Below, one piece after another: positions 13,018 through 26,569 of a stretch of DNA of 64,000 nucleotides (position 1 is its first letter; every line of letters starts with the position of its first letter). The translations under genes were made by a program, and so were the position numbers. Source of the stretch: Drosophila miranda (taxonomy: Eukaryota; Arthropoda; Insecta; Diptera; Drosophilidae); the NCBI RefSeq assembly GCF_003369915.1, contig NC_046673.1, forward strand, positions 3,952,001 to 4,016,000, given 5' to 3'. Below the pieces are notes generated by a model. It ran no database searches and was not told where the DNA came from. It worked only from the letters and a program-made list of their open reading frames with translations.

Positions 13018-15910
13018 CTAGTACCGGGTAAAGCGGCAGCAACAATAAAAGTTGTTTAGACATAAGTAAATTACTTGGAAGCGCCATTTCGACACTTGGC
13101 TGGCGGCGGAAATTCTACAGTCTGTCTTCCTTCCACCAGAGCAGGGCAGAGCAGAGATCCAGCAGAGAAGATGAAGGGGCAGAGGCAGAGGCAGAGACAG
13201 AGGCAAAGGGGGCCTGCCATCCTATTCTGGGTACGCTTCTTTGAAGGATTTAAGTTCCGGGCGTAGACTGTAAGCAAGCAGGAAGAAAAGGAGCAAGGAG
13301 CAGTCCAAGGAAGCCAGCCGGATGGGGAGAGAAGGGAAGGCAAAACGGCAACGACAACGGCAACGGCAACGGCAACGGCAACCAAGTGCCCGCAAATACA
13401 TTCAAATTTAATTGAAATACAAATTGGCAGCTTTTGTTGCCAATCGTCCGCATAAAGCTCGAGCAGACGCAGAAGTAGCGGCGGAACAACAAAGCAAATA
13501 AACAAAAAGCAAAACGAAAGAGAAAGAGAACGGAAAATCATGGGGAAATTGTACAAGTCGAAAGCAATTTGAATTGAATCTAAATATTTATGCAGTAGTC
13601 TGGGGGACAAAAAAAAAATGAAAAGTTGATTATGAAAACATTCCAAAAGGGACTGGCGGAAAGCAGTGCAACCGCTACGCCACTGCTTGGTTTCGCATTA
13701 ACGGTACTATGCAAAGCCTGCACTTTCAGATCCGATTTATATCCGACAGCCAAAAGCCTCCCTTCCCCGTAACTTTAGTTTACAAATAAAGAAATAAATA
13801 AGTGTCGATGTGCAATAATTCTTCGCTTATGTTTTCTGTGTGGGAAGATTTTGTATTAATATTTGGATTGACTCTACGCACATTTCAAGTGGAGCAAATA
13901 GTTTATTGTTTCTTTAAAATATTTTAGAAAGTATCTACATTGTGGCTATGTGTTTCCACCAAATCGACACAACAAAATCAAAGTCAATTTTGTCAAAGTC
14001 AAAGCAACAATAAACTCTTTAGCATTTTATCTTTGAAAAGAAAAAAGCTTCGATAGGAAATTTGTATGTACATATGTATATACATATGTATATCTCTATA
14101 CCCGTACGTATCAAATGCATCCCTTAGATTCTATCCCTTCTCGATTCGCCCTTTTGTTACCTCCAAAAATTAACTACTCGCTTCGTACCTGTCGATTTTT
14201 GGCCGTGGGCCTTAGCCAGATTTTAATCAGTCGAGTGGAGTTTTCGAAAAGTTTTAGGAAAAAAGAATTATTTCACACGCGAAAAGACAACCAGAAACAC
14301 GTAAAAAAGTGTAGGTCGGAGAGGTGTCGTACCCCCGGATGGGCTATAAAGTGATTTCGCTTTAAAAAGCTTTAATCGAGTCGACTTCCGAATTCGTTGC
14401 ATCTCCAGCCATACTGCTACACTTTCCCGGACTTTCTAGTGCTTCATGCTGCAGCTACCAGGATAAGGATTCGATTGGGCACTGGTCATTGCTGCTCACA
14501 GCCCACAGTATGTAAACCATATCGACATTCAACCTCCTCTAGTTAATGTCATTGCGATCGCCTAACCATAGTTAAGGGCTCTGTTTAGAGACTGTTTGAG
14601 ACTACGAATACTGGTGGGTAGTGCTCATTCTCAGCTCGATCCCGAAGCAGCAGCTCGATCAGATTGGATCGTCTAAATCAAAACTTCGTCAGTGAATCTA
14701 ACACAGGAGGAGGATGATCTGACAGAGTACAGAATGTTCGAGTGTCCATGGGTAAGTACTAAGTACTACTACTAAACTAATCTAATGAAAGCAAATAGCA
14801 GGTGAAAATGGAATGGGAAATGGAAAATGAATATGGGAAGCTTCAACCCAGCCCTATGGGTACCCTACTGATTCCACTCGCTGTATCTTTGAATATAGTC
14901 AACCGAGCATCTGTGAATATTCCTTAGCCCAGACTTTGGTCATCTCTAATCGCATTAAGGCCATCTGGCTGCTAATCGTGGAAGGCAGAGCCTCCCGTCA
15001 GGATCCCCAAAACCAACCAAAACCTGACCAACACCCACACGTACTCGTATCGTTGGGATTAAGCTGCCTCAAATGATTTGCCCAATTTAAATTTCTGACA
15101 AAGTGCTCCTATAGCCATAGCCTCCTTTCGTTGCATGGCAGCGTGGAAGGGGGCGGGGGGGGTGGGTGTGGATGTTAGAGGGGCAACAAAACATTTCGAT
15201 TCCGCCTTTAACTGGAGCAAATTCAAAGAAAATTCCCCTCAACAGCTTTGGTCTGCTTGAGCGAACTTCAAGTGGCAAGCCAGCCAGGACGACACACAAA
15301 CACACACACACGGAAAACAGGAAAACAGGAGAAAAAAAGAAGAAGAATTGCGAGAGCAGCGGAGATGGGGCAGGCGGAAAGTGCAACAAAAACTGGCGAC
15401 GCTTAATAAAGCCACACGGAGCGGAAATGAGCGTGTAATGTAAACGGAAATGCGTTGAATGACGCCATATTTGGTTTAGCTGCCAGCCAGGATGTAGAAT
15501 GTTGTAGCACGGCGACGGGGATGGGGACTGGGATTGGGTTTTCGTATCGAGCAGCATTGGCCTGCCTTGCAGCCTTTCCCTCTGCTCCTCCACTTATCCC
15601 CTAGAACAGCGACAAAGTGTTAAATTGTGTTCGAGAAAGAACGACAAGATGCTGGGGAGAGAATAGAAATCATGGAAATTTCCGCTCTCTACTTATGCCA
15701 ATGCAGACTGCAGGCAATCCCCCAGCACAGTGGAACGAAAAAAAAGGGAAAAAAGCCAAAGAACAATTAAGCAAACTATATATTTTACAGAAAGATCTAT
15801 AGCTAGCCCCAGTACCGCTCAACAACCTGTTACCATGGGCACGAGGCACGAGTTTTCCTGCATCCTGGGCCACTGTGCACACTGCACTCGAGGGACCCAG
15901 TTTCCCAGTG

Positions 15911-15911
<1 letters not shown>

Positions 15912-15969
<58 letters not shown>
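15912..15969. repeat. (TG)n microsatellite, long
   Basis: Pure TG dinucleotides over 58 bases, the longest simple repeat of this type in the window. Confidence 0.95.
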
Positions 15970-15970
<1 letters not shown>

Positions 15971-18548
15971 AGAGAGGGAGCGCGACATACATCATTGGTT
16001 ATTTATTGGTTTCCACTAAATAAATCCAACCGAAATTGGCAAACGTCGCAGAATGGCCATCATTGGGCTCTCCAGAGCCCCCCATTCCCAGCGGCACTAC
16101 TCATCCACGTACTCCTCACGTAAGCCCTCACATATTAGTGCTGCCACTGTCGTCAGGACACGGACAGAAACTTCAGTCCCTGCCCCCTCCACGCCAATGA
16201 GTTTTGGCCAAAACTTTTGCGCTGCTTGGGCCTAACTTTATTATTTATTCAGTCAAGTTTTCACTTTGACACCAAGTCCCATTCATACACACATACGTGG
16301 GCACATCGGGATCAGGTAGGACCCATGTACGAGTATCTTCTCATTAGCTGCTGGGGCTGGCTCTTAGTCGTCGAACGATTTTCTCGATTGTCAACTGATT
16401 TTGGACGGCAAGGCCCAAAGGGTGTCGGCTTTGTTCGGTTATCCGAAAGTGAACAGCAAATTTTCCGTCAAGGGACTCGCCTGTGACAGGGCGGCAGAAG
16501 AAGGACCGTCAGGCGAAGGACCTGGCAGAGATGCAAGCGATAAGAAAGGTAATAACTTTTAAAATCGCTTTCGGCTACCCCCAAAAATTGCGATAGTAGG
16601 CAAGAGCGGGGCAACGAGAGCGGCAAAGTTCTTCTTTTGGGAAATCATCATCCCATTATGCTCAAGCTAGATTAGATAACTGCCGTGTAATATTCACCGT
16701 CTTTAATATGGGCTCGAAACGGAAGCAATGGAAAATGACTAATGGACCAAATTTCCCCTCGCCCCTAACCAGGCACAGAACCGCAGGTGTCCATTGCATT
16801 TATATGGAATGTGCGAAATAATATTGAGTATTCTGTACAGATAATAAAGTATTAGATAAATTTGTACATAGATGTGTATGTCTGTATGCATTGTGCGTGT
16901 ATTCGCTTGGAGGTATACGAATAGGAGATCTACTATACCCGACAATATTCGATTCTCCAATTTGCATAGCATACTTTTTAGGGCAAACTATGTATGGATT
17001 AAAATAAGTGATCCTACGAGAACTGATGAGGGGCCTGACACTTTGCTCCAGACTCCATGGCATGCCCTGGCCTAGCAGAGAACAGAAGGAATTTATATAC
17101 ATAAATGACTAGCATCTAGAGCAGAGCCGATCTACAGTGTCCGTCCGTCTTTCTATAAGGACGCACTCTGTGTACTCTCTATAGTGATGTTTATTTCTTA
17201 TCGGCTTGGATAGTTGCAATTAGCTGGTTGTCATCTTAATGTAAGAAGAAAAAAACCCACGCACATCTGAGTATCGGGTATCTTCCAGTCGACACTGGGA
17301 GTGCGGCGTTTTCAGATATTTTCTTTTCCATTGTTGCCAGAAATCTCAGTCTCAGCACGGGGCTTGTCACCGTCACCGTCACCATCTCCATCCCATTTCC
17401 CCTTTCCTTTTTTCGGAGCAAGTCGCACAATTGCTGGAGAGTCAGCTTAGTGCCAAGCAGTCTCCAAACAACAGTTATAGCAATAACAGCAGCAGCCAAT
17501 GCGAGAGCACGAGAGCACTTTGCACACAACAAAAAAAAGTCCGCAAACAATAGCAACAACTAAATCAACACTAAAAGAGAGCCCAAGAGCTGCAAAAGTA
17601 AAAACAACAGCACCAACAACAAGAGCTAAAGTCAAGCACACAGCAACAAAAACAACAACGAGAGCAAACAAAGGGACAGCAGCAGCAACAGCAACAGCGA
17701 CAGAGCAACAGCAGCAGAGAGTGGGAGAGCGAATGAACGGGAGAGGGGAGAGGGCAGACAGCAAGCAGTAGCGGGACTGCAACTGAGGCCATACCAAATA
17801 CAACAAAAAAACAATGGCGCAAAGGAAAAGAGATATAAAACTAAAAACAAGACGAAAGGGCTAGCTTCGGGTCCGAAGGTTTTGATACCCTTACAAATGA
17901 ATTGTTCTTTTGCTTAGCTACATGGCACATTATGCCGATGCTTCGATCCTCCCAATAGAAGCCCCAATTTCCCCCCAAGCATGCATTAAATGGAGCAAAA
18001 CGAAGGGCAAATACACTGGCTATTCAGGCTAAGAACTGAATAGCACCTGGGATCTGCATCTGCTGAAATCATCATACCCTCTGCAAGGATATACCTACGT
18101 TAGAGTTAAGCTCTAACAAAGGCACATCCTGCGGTGAGAGAGAGAAAGAGACAGTGCACGTGGGGTAGCAGCTAAAAGCGAGCTGCTAAACGCTCGTAAA
18201 GCTTTCAATTAAAATTAATAAAAATTTACGCGAATTAAATAAACACAGACCAGCACATGCCAGCACATACGAGCAGAGAAACCAGGTCAGGACGGGTCAG
18301 AGACCAGGCTGAAGACGGGTCAGAGGCCAGGCCAGGTGGAGGTGAGTAAAAAAAAACAAAAACGTATGAAACGTATGGAAATACCCTAGAAGGATCAAAC
18401 GAAGCTTGGTAGAAACAAATCCCCTGATAGATTCGATCTATTCCAATCAGAGATGTTAAGCGAATTAGCCATAGTACTGTAAACTATAGTCCGTTCACAT
18501 ACTAGCCTTTTCAAAATACAGATTGGCTTACGGAATGACAACACGCAC

Positions 18549-18660
18549 GCTCTCGGCTGTGAAGCAGCGAATCAATGCATATGGTTCTCTCGTTATTCAC
18601 GCTCTCGCTTTGAACCAGCGAATCAATGCTATGGTTCTCTCGCTACGATCAGTTACCGTT
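18549..18660. repeat. imperfect tandem duplication, about 55-base unit
   Basis: Two adjacent units share CGCTCTCG, then CAGCGAATCAATGC, then ATGGTTCTCTCG, with small differences between them. An open frame passes through both, but no recognisable protein feature supports coding. Confidence 0.7.
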
Positions 18661-21356
18661 TGGTTCCAGTATTCACCAGTCGCTACTAGTGGTATCCCTT
18701 CTCGGTTACACTTAAAACATCTACAAATCGGTTCTGTTGTTAAGCTTAACGTTGTCCTTCAGCATAGTCTGTCCATTGGTCGGCTATGAGGGGGAATCTT
18801 CTATCTATTAGATCTTCCAAAAAGTATCTATACTAATCGATTAGGTTGAAGCCATGAAGGTGCATCACAATGCTTTCTTGGAGGTTGAATTTTGTTTATA
18901 CTACAATAGTACCAATGATTTCATTATGTACACGCGTCGCACAATTCTCTTCTAGTGCTGACAGCCTCGGCAACGGAATAAAAGGGAAGCACCGATATCC
19001 GATTCCGGATAATTTTTACGTTTAACCGGAAATTCACATTTGGGATGTGGCATGGGTCAGTCGCCGTCATTCGCCGACTGCTCGCACACGCACTCGCACA
19101 CATCCTAGCCCCCCGCCCCCCTACCGGTTTATGTAGCTGTCTGTTGCGGTCCGGGGAGTGCATGGCATATAAACACTGAGTGGAGGTGGAACCAGGAGCT
19201 GCCTGGAACTGTCCACTGGATTAAATAAATTGAATTGCTTGGCAACACATGGCCCCGGCCATTTAGCAGGAAGCCGGAGCTGGAGCGGCACGGAGCGTGA
19301 TAGTGATAAGGATAGTCCCCCAAGTCGAGGGAGTTGGAGAACTAAATAAAGGGGGAGGCGAAAGGAGACAGCGCCACCCAGCAAGGGGCACAGCCCACTT
19401 GAGCCTGCCAATCGGAAAACGCCCAAAACAGAAAAGTGATTCTTTTCCGTTCCTCATCGTATTCGGGTTCTGTTAGTTCTTATGGATTCATGAAGCTCCT
19501 CCATCGATGGTAAACAAGTTGAGGGGCCCTTGCACTAATCAGACACTTATGTCGGATTTGGGACCGCACCGGCACTGGCACTGGCACTGGCACTGGTAGG
19601 GGTGTCCTGCCTCCTTTGTAAGCCCGTGCATACACACATAAATAGGTACATAAACTCGTATCGGAAGCAAGAAGCAAAAAGAATGAGCAGGACAACAAAG
19701 GATGGCAAATTATTTTTCTTATTCGAATGTTTACGGTTCGCATTCAAATTTTGTTTTATTGACTGTCTATGGCACATATTGTATACCCAATACATGAACA
19801 CATGTCTGTATTACGATACATACATACATATCAAATATAGAGTTACATTTGTACATATACATATATCTGGTAAGAGCATGTATGTATGTTGTGGATGTTG
19901 TGGATATACTCCTGTGTATATTTTTTGCAAATGTGGAGTAATGGTCCTGATGGTCCAAGTGGAATTTTTGTCTTTTTTATGATTCATGAATGCTCTTTGC
20001 TGGTGTCCTCGGACCAATGAACTGTTATCAAATTTCTGGCATAGCTTGAGCATCAATTTGGACTTGTTGCCATCGAGTGTGTGGCCTTCCAGAGTGTGCT
20101 CGTCATCGATTGAAAATAGAGAAATAACAGTCAACAATCATGGCTTTAATACACACCATACGAGGGTCTTCGTGTAATAAAAATCATTTACAAACAGTTA
20201 AGTATTTATGATCAGTGATCTCCAATCGTTATTCGTTCTCAGTGATACCAGTATTTCGTATTTCGACAGCTCCAGCTGTCTCTAAACGTCACAAGATTTG
20301 GTTTTTTTATTTTATTCTACAATTACCCAAAATAAATATTTTTTGATCCTGTATCGATTATGTTTGTAATCCCAATTAGTCGAGTTAGTACCAATTAGAG
20401 ATGTTTTTGAAATGTGTTCTTGCGTTATTATTTTTGATCATCAATTGCTGTTGCCGAATTCGATCGCCTCTATCGACTCAATTCCTGGTGCTTATTCCGA
20501 TGGCATTTAGATACTGAACCAACACCCCCGCACACCTGCTCAGGATTCCCCTGCTCAACGCCCTCCTTCGAAGGAACGGAGCAGCCAACGAAGCAGCCAG
20601 CCAGTCAGCCTGTCAGCGCACAAATGGCGCCACAAATGTTTTGCCCTTTTTGCCCAATGGAAGGATACATTTGTAACTTCTATTGATTTTTAATGCACGC
20701 TTCTGCTGTCCTCCCTCGTTCAGCTCCGTTCCGTTCCGTTCTGGTCTGTTCTGTTCTGTTGGCTGCCAAGGCGTCGTCCGTGCTCAGGACAAGCCACCAA
20801 GCCATGAACTTTATGGGGAAGCCACTGAGACCCCAGACCCCAGACCCCAGATCCTAGACTCTGTCTCAGACTTACCCCCTTCATGGGGATGTGGGTGATG
20901 GTGCCAGTGCCGGTGCCGGTAAATGTGGGTGTGTGCCTGCGAATTTTAATGCTTGTAGCAAGGAAACAAACAAATATGTTACAGTCGAGGGAGCTGTCCG
21001 CAAATCCGCCATCCTTGGCGATGGCAATGCCACTGCTCCACTTGATAGCTTAATGCCCTACGCATGCTTCCACATACATACACACATACAGTACTAGACA
21101 CATACTCGATTGCCCATCAACAAAAACAAACAAATGGACACACACATGGACGGATAGACTGACAATAAACAAGAGGGGCGGGCAACGAGCCGAAGGAGGA
21201 CTCTGCATATTGGAGATGGCCGGGTGAGGTTTGAGAGCTAATTTCGAGAAACGTATGATCTTTTCGCGAAACATATTATCCTTTCAAGCGGTGCAGGCGG
21301 TGCAACCGGTTCACAAATGATTTCCTACGTTTGTGTTCAGAGCGTGTTCTACTTAC

Positions 21357-21546
21357 GGTTCGAGAAGGCGCTCAGGGGCCGCGTTAGGAGCGTCAGCATC
21401 AGGAGGAGCAGCATCACCAGCTCCATTGGCGGCGACTGTACCTGCTGCAGTTTGTTCTTTTGTTGCTGCTGCTCCCGCCGAGGGTCATGGCCATGACGGC
21501 GACGCTGATGGCAACCGCCTTGTTGACTATTCAGATGCAGCGGCAT
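21357..21546 (-). CDS. putative first coding exon of a leftward secreted or membrane protein gene
   Basis: From ATG at 21546 the frame encodes a basic, Gln-rich stretch of 40 residues. A second ATG at 21426 then begins a classic signal peptide: MELVM, a Leu-rich core (LLLLMLTLL), TRPLSA and a likely cleavage before FSN. The exon ends in a strong splice donor, AACC|GTAAGTAG (minus strand, donor at 21351-21356), in phase 1. The second ATG may be the true start, with the upstream part acting as an N-terminal extension. A candidate promoter and 5' exon lie 3.2-3.6 kb upstream on the same strand. No downstream exon was identified, so the rest of the gene is probably beyond the left edge or in small exons I cannot see. 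Function is unknown. Secretion or type-I membrane topology is inferred from the signal peptide. Confidence 0.5.
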
Positions 21547-24500
21547 TTTAAATGGATTACTTGTCAAGCTGATCGGCGCTCCCCTATTGGTAATCGCTTG
21601 CTTGTCCTCAATCGCCTAGCGTCTGTCGCCCTGGAATTGCTGCAATGGGTAGAGTAGGTGGTGTTTTTAGCAATATTTATAGACAAAGCCGATTTTTTTG
21701 GATAACAAATCTGTGCAGTGTGCACAACAGGAAAAAAAAAAGTAAAATTTACATTTAAATCAGACAATCGACACATTCGAGCGGCAGCGGCAGCAGCAAC
21801 AACACAGTTTTAAGTACATAATAAATGTTTACACGCCCGTTGTATTGACATGACAAATTTATTTGTCAGAATCCAGGGTGTGAAAGAGGCGGAGATGGCG
21901 GGGGCATGGATATGGATACTGAAGCGAGATGGTGATGGAGGGTTTCATCAAAGTTTCATTGCCTCCCGCTGCCGCTGCCACTGCCACCGCAGCTTCCGAT
22001 GCCAATGGCAAATTTTTCGGCCTCGACTGCATTAAGAATTTCGTGTGGCATACTTTGCAGCGCTGTCTCGTTTTACGACCTGCCACACACACACACACAC
22101 ACCCACACCGCTCTCGTACACCCGTCAACTTATGCCGAAAAAGTTTTCAACGTGCCAGCATCACAGCCACTACGTGTGACAACGACGCCGACAATGACAG
22201 CCACAAAAACTCACTTTCGCTCACTCCCGGCAGGGCCACAGACCGGGAGTAAGTCTCTCCTTTTGCCCCTCAGAAATCGGGGTACATTACGGTAGATTTG
22301 TCAGGCATAAATTGCATTAATCAGTTTGCGGCTCTCTTACACAACGAAGTCAACTTTTCGGCGGGGAAATTACAATGAAATCACGATTGTTTCATCTTAA
22401 AAGTACGAGAATAATACAATATATGTATCTTTGAATGAAAACTTCTCAACAAGTTTTAATAGAGGCATCATCATTTAAGAGGTGTATCATTTTTCAGGTA
22501 CTTGGTGTTACCCAAAGACTTAGCTCAAATAAAACATTTATCTTTTTTATTTATCTTTCCGTTTATAAAGCGAACGAGTCTTATTCAGGTCACTTACATC
22601 ATTATAATTAATTAAGGCATTTTTTAAAGGCTGTTTTACGCACGGAACTTTTTAAGGAACACGTCTTTCGGACAAGAAAAATAAAAGCATAAACAATTTC
22701 GATGAGACCCATACAATCAGCAACTAAGGTTTCTCCAAAAAGAAATCATTAAGAAGATGAGTGTACTTAAGTGCTTTCTTGATCTTGAGATCAGAGACCA
22801 TAAATAGGAACTAGCCGAAGATACACTCTACATCTTCGGCTAGTTCCTATGTATGGTCTCTGTAATTAAACTATTAATTAGATGTGGCATACACAAACAA
22901 TTTTGAGGAAATGCCACATCTGTCTGAGCATCATAGCGGGATACTTTGATCATTTGGGGTACTCTTTGCAGGGGAATTCACAAAACTTTCCTTGTGAAAA
23001 GAACTTTTTCACATGAATGCGCGACCACCATTCCGATCCAAAAGTTGAATCATTTTGTTAGGGATCGACGGGGTCCTACTCGCAATCCGTCTACTTGGGT
23101 CACAAGTTAAGCAATCCTCGAGGCATTAACTCTGTCCACCGCTACCGCCGCTACCTCTACCGCTACCCTTGCGGTTGGTTAGACCAAATTGAAAACGAAT
23201 TAGAAGGAAACTTCCAGCGCTTTACGCCAAAAGTTTTCACCCTGTGCCACACAGAAAAATACTTTTTGAAAGTACTTAAATATTTTCAAAGGAAAACTTG
23301 GATATTTTCCTTGTTGTTTGTGTTCTTTGCTTCTGATTGTGTTTTATCTCTGTCATAGAGAATGCAATTTACATTTTGATAAGTTCGTTTCGAAGTCGTG
23401 AAACGCTGCAATTTGGGGCTAATGTGCTTTCCAGTAAAATTGTCTAACACTGTCTGATACTTTAACCCTGTTTGCTGAATTCAATTGTTGAAACATTTTT
23501 TCTATTTCGTATTACTTTATATCTCACTTTTCAATCAAATGTTGGGCGAATAAAGACCGATTCAGCTGAATATAAAAAGTATATAAAGGATATACATATG
23601 TACATACGTAAATGTATAAAATTCCTTAAAGGCATGTTAACCAAGAATCTTATAAAGGTAAAAGCTCAAGCACATATCTTTCACATCATCTGTAAAGTAC
23701 GTATGCAATATCACCTGCTATAATAAAGCCCGTATCATAAAACCATAATATGGGGCTCGTAGAAAAATGGTATTACGAAATTGTACATACAGACATCTTA
23801 ATACCCAATGAACATTTTTGAAAATTTCGGAACAAGATATTGTCTGGCCTGCAGATAGAAAACTTTTAGATTGAATGACAAACTTTTCACCATTCTATGA
23901 AGTACTTCAGTCATCGCAACGCAGCGAGTATGTATATTGATATTGATGATCCTTGATGAGAAAATTCATCTGTGGATAGAGTTCCTGAAGTCGGGTCATT
24001 TCGTTTGAATTTGGTATGAAGTTTTTCGAAAATTATCTTTGATCTACAAACAATATGTGGATATGCATTGAGTTTTTAGTCTTTCGGCTCGATTTCGGGG
24101 GCGTGTGAAATTTTCAAAATCTTTCTGTCCGAATGACTCCACATGGATGGGAGGCGCCGGTGTCGCTTCTGTGGAACATAATTATTTTTGATGAGATAAT
24201 GATGTTGAAGGGCAGTGAATTGGCGCTGATATTGCAGACTTTTATATTGATATCACGAACTGCACTAAATCATCAGTTAAGTGATTTTATTATGCCATTT
24301 TGGGAATGGTAGGTCTTTTACGAGGCACGGCACAGCCTCTTACGAACATCTGAATATGGAGTTCTGAAGGGCAATGTGTCGGCAGCACCTGAGGCCATTT
24401 TATCGAGGCCTCAGGATATGTACCAACTGTAATGGAGATGTACCAGCAAGAGCAGAGCAAAACTTTAAGTCGCGCGACTTGCGACGGAAATGCAACACTT

Positions 24501-24727
24501 TTCGCTTACACATCCGTTTTGCAAATTTTTGTTTGTTTTGGTTATTTTTGTTCGTGTTTTTCTTGTTCGTCGTCTACTTTATGCACTGTTTGAACAACTA
24601 GAAAAAAAGGAGCAAAAAAACGGAAGGAGAGTGGCAGTGGGACCGGAGGAACACAGGAATTACCAACATCAACACAAACACAAAGAAAGCGCCAGCCGGA
24701 TTTATAATGGCAAAGTAAACAGCTTAC
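21547..24727. other. non-coding block between the putative 5' exon and the signal-peptide exon
   Basis: AT-rich DNA without convincing exons. It would be the first intron of the leftward gene if that model is right. Apart from a pair of neighbouring hairpins at 22.79-22.92 kb and a short (CA)n run near 22.09 kb, nothing is recognisable. Confidence 0.5.
22792..22862. other. short near-perfect hairpin (31-bp stem, 9-base loop)
   Basis: The arms 22792-22822 and 22832-22862 are reverse complements with one mismatch. They surround the loop ACACTCTAC. Outside the stem the flanks do not pair. The overall size of 71 bases is close to a pre-miRNA, but the pairing is more perfect than most animal miRNA precursors. 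It could be a small-RNA hairpin, a foldback element or a template-switch mutation. A second, weaker hairpin (11-bp stem AGATGTGGCAT, 20-base loop) lies at 22880-22921. Confidence 0.8.
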
Positions 24728-24935
24728 GAATCGCGCGCGACTTTTGTCGTTGGCGTTTTTTTTTTTGGTTTTGTTTTTGTTTTCGCCTCCTTTCTTCCTT
24801 CGCGTTGGTTCTGTTTTTGCGCGCGCTTTTTCAAACGACGCGTCTTGCGGTGAGTGCCTCGGTGCCGTCTGTGGTGCGGTCTCCGCTTTGCCCAGAGAGT
24901 TGTGCGCGTCCTACGCCAGCCGAACGCAGAATGCT
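24728..24935 (-). other. putative untranslated first exon
   Basis: The minus-strand stretch starts at a predicted initiation site and ends at a good donor, ATTC|GTAAGC (24722-24727). It is rich in CAA/AAAACA triplets typical of fly 5' leader exons and contains no ATG-initiated frame that looks like protein. It would splice toward the signal-peptide exon at 21.4-21.55 kb. A plausible acceptor is CCATTGCAG near 21.64 kb. Confidence 0.35.
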
Positions 24936-24966
24936 GGTGGCGGCGGGCCAAGCAACGGCTTTTATA
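24934..24966 (-). promoter_or_regulatory. leftward TATA promoter
   Basis: On the minus strand a perfect TATAAAAG occupies 24966-24959. Thirty-one bases downstream an initiator-like CCAGCATT places a start at 24935, the spacing expected for a fly TATA/Inr core promoter. A spliced-leader-like exon with a donor follows, which supports the call. Confidence 0.45.
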
Positions 24967-26569
24967 CGCGAACAAAGGGGCTTCGGCTCCAGTTGGGGAC
25001 TCGGCTCAGCACTCGTTTAGCATATGTCCGATGCCATCGACACACGGGCGGCATCATTGGAATGGCGTGTATCCGTTGGAAGTATATTGAGATAAGGTCG
25101 GACAGTCCCTTATAAGGCAGGCAAGCTCGGATTAGTTTTCGAACAATGCTCGGATGCCTCACCTTCAGTTCGACATACCCTTGGCGCCTGAGCGTGTGAG
25201 CGGGTGTGGTATTCGGAGTGGGTATGCGAGAGTGTGCTGGCATATTTGCTTTATGAATGTGTTTACCCGAAAACTTTAGCGGGAGGGAGGGAGATGCTGC
25301 GTGCGAAAGTGCCAACACTCGCATTAATGACAGCAACAACTTCAACTGCGACTACAACAGCCACCGCCACAGCCACAGCAATGCCTACAATTTGAATTGT
25401 AAGCCAGCCAACAGCTCAATTAACTGTCTGTCCGGGTGGAAATGGGGGTGGTGTTGGGGGCTTCCTCTACAGTGCGCCCCGTGTGCCCCTGTGTGTGTTC
25501 GTGTTTGACTTTCTCATACGCATAATATCCATTATTTTGGCAATTACAAGGATATAACGGCAATTGCATATGCTTAATATTATTTAAACCGTAAGTGTGG
25601 CATGTCTCTTGCGATCCCCGTCAACCATGCCCATACTCGCATTCGCATTCGCATTCGCATTCGAACTCGTCCTCTCCCCCCACTGCGTGTCAGGTAAATG
25701 CAAATATGAAAAATGCATTGCAATGCTTGCATTGTCAGTGCCTCAATTATTCATGCAACCCTGCAAATTCCTGTGTACATGTCAGTGTCTGTGCCACTGC
25801 ATTGGTGTGTGCTCTTGTAAAATACTCGTGAAATGAGCAGCAGGTAATTTACATGTAAACAGGTTAAGGGATAAAGTTCATCACATGTAAATGGATATGT
25901 CTGATTAATGGCAAACATAAACGGTAGGAACAAACCCCAATGCACATACATATGTACATTTGTGTGTGCATACACATACATATGAACATATATGCATGTG
26001 TATTCCTGAGAGCAGGTCGGTAATTCCAAGGCACGGAACACGTCTTACAGAGGGCATTATTAACTTGCAACATATGCATATGCACATACAGATATAGTAT
26101 ATTTATTTTATTGAATTATTTGAGCTAAAAGAATCACGCCTGAAGAGGTGGTCTGGCTAGTCTTTCGTGTTTCCATACGTGCACTCGATATAATTTAGAA
26201 GTACAAGCAATAACACCATGTAACAGCCAGAACGAGTCACAACGGGACACTATGTACAATACCTGGTAATCAGTCAGTATACATTCCTACATATGTATGT
26301 ATGTATATACATAAAGGTAATCTTATGATTTATTAACTTACACAATATATTTTATACGTAATTCCACGTAAATGCCGAAATTTGTTTCGTAGTCGATGAC
26401 TCACTCTATCTCTCTCTCTCTCTCTCTCTCCCTCCCTCTGGCTTTTCCTTTCGCTGTTTGCAAAGGGCCAAATTGATTAGTGGGTTAATGCGGGAAGGGG
26501 GTTGGTTGTGGTAGAACAAGGACAAAGCAGACTCTACTTCTTGCATTTGTCATCAGACATTTGTCGCAA
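24967..26569. other. non-coding block
   Basis: No exon was recognised. The block contains GCATTC tandem repeats near 25.64 kb, CACATACATATG-type low complexity near 25.95 kb and a CT microsatellite near 26.41 kb. Confidence 0.55.
26406..26430. repeat. (CT)n microsatellite
   Basis: Pure CT run of about 25 bases followed by CCTCCCTCTG. Confidence 0.9.

Larger units (their letters stand above)
13018..21356. other. non-coding block, simple repeats
   Basis: No convincing exon was found. The block contains GGCAAC, GCAGAG and CAGCAA-type low-complexity tracts, a long TG microsatellite and a short imperfect tandem duplication near 18.55 kb. Long minus-strand frames (for example around 13.1-13.6 kb and 15.1-15.6 kb) are Leu/Val/Cys-rich artefacts of these repeats. 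If the signal-peptide exon at 21.36-21.55 kb is real, this block would be its intron. Confidence 0.55.

Noticed and set aside
13071..13646. Minus-strand frame of 191 codons with hydrophobic stretches
   Set aside because: The apparent membrane segments (VAVAVAV, LCLCLCL) are translations of GGCAAC and GGCAGA microsatellites.
23095..23130. AAGTTAAGCA text resembling 5S rRNA
   Set aside because: Only about ten bases match. The rest of the 5S sequence and the internal promoter boxes are absent.
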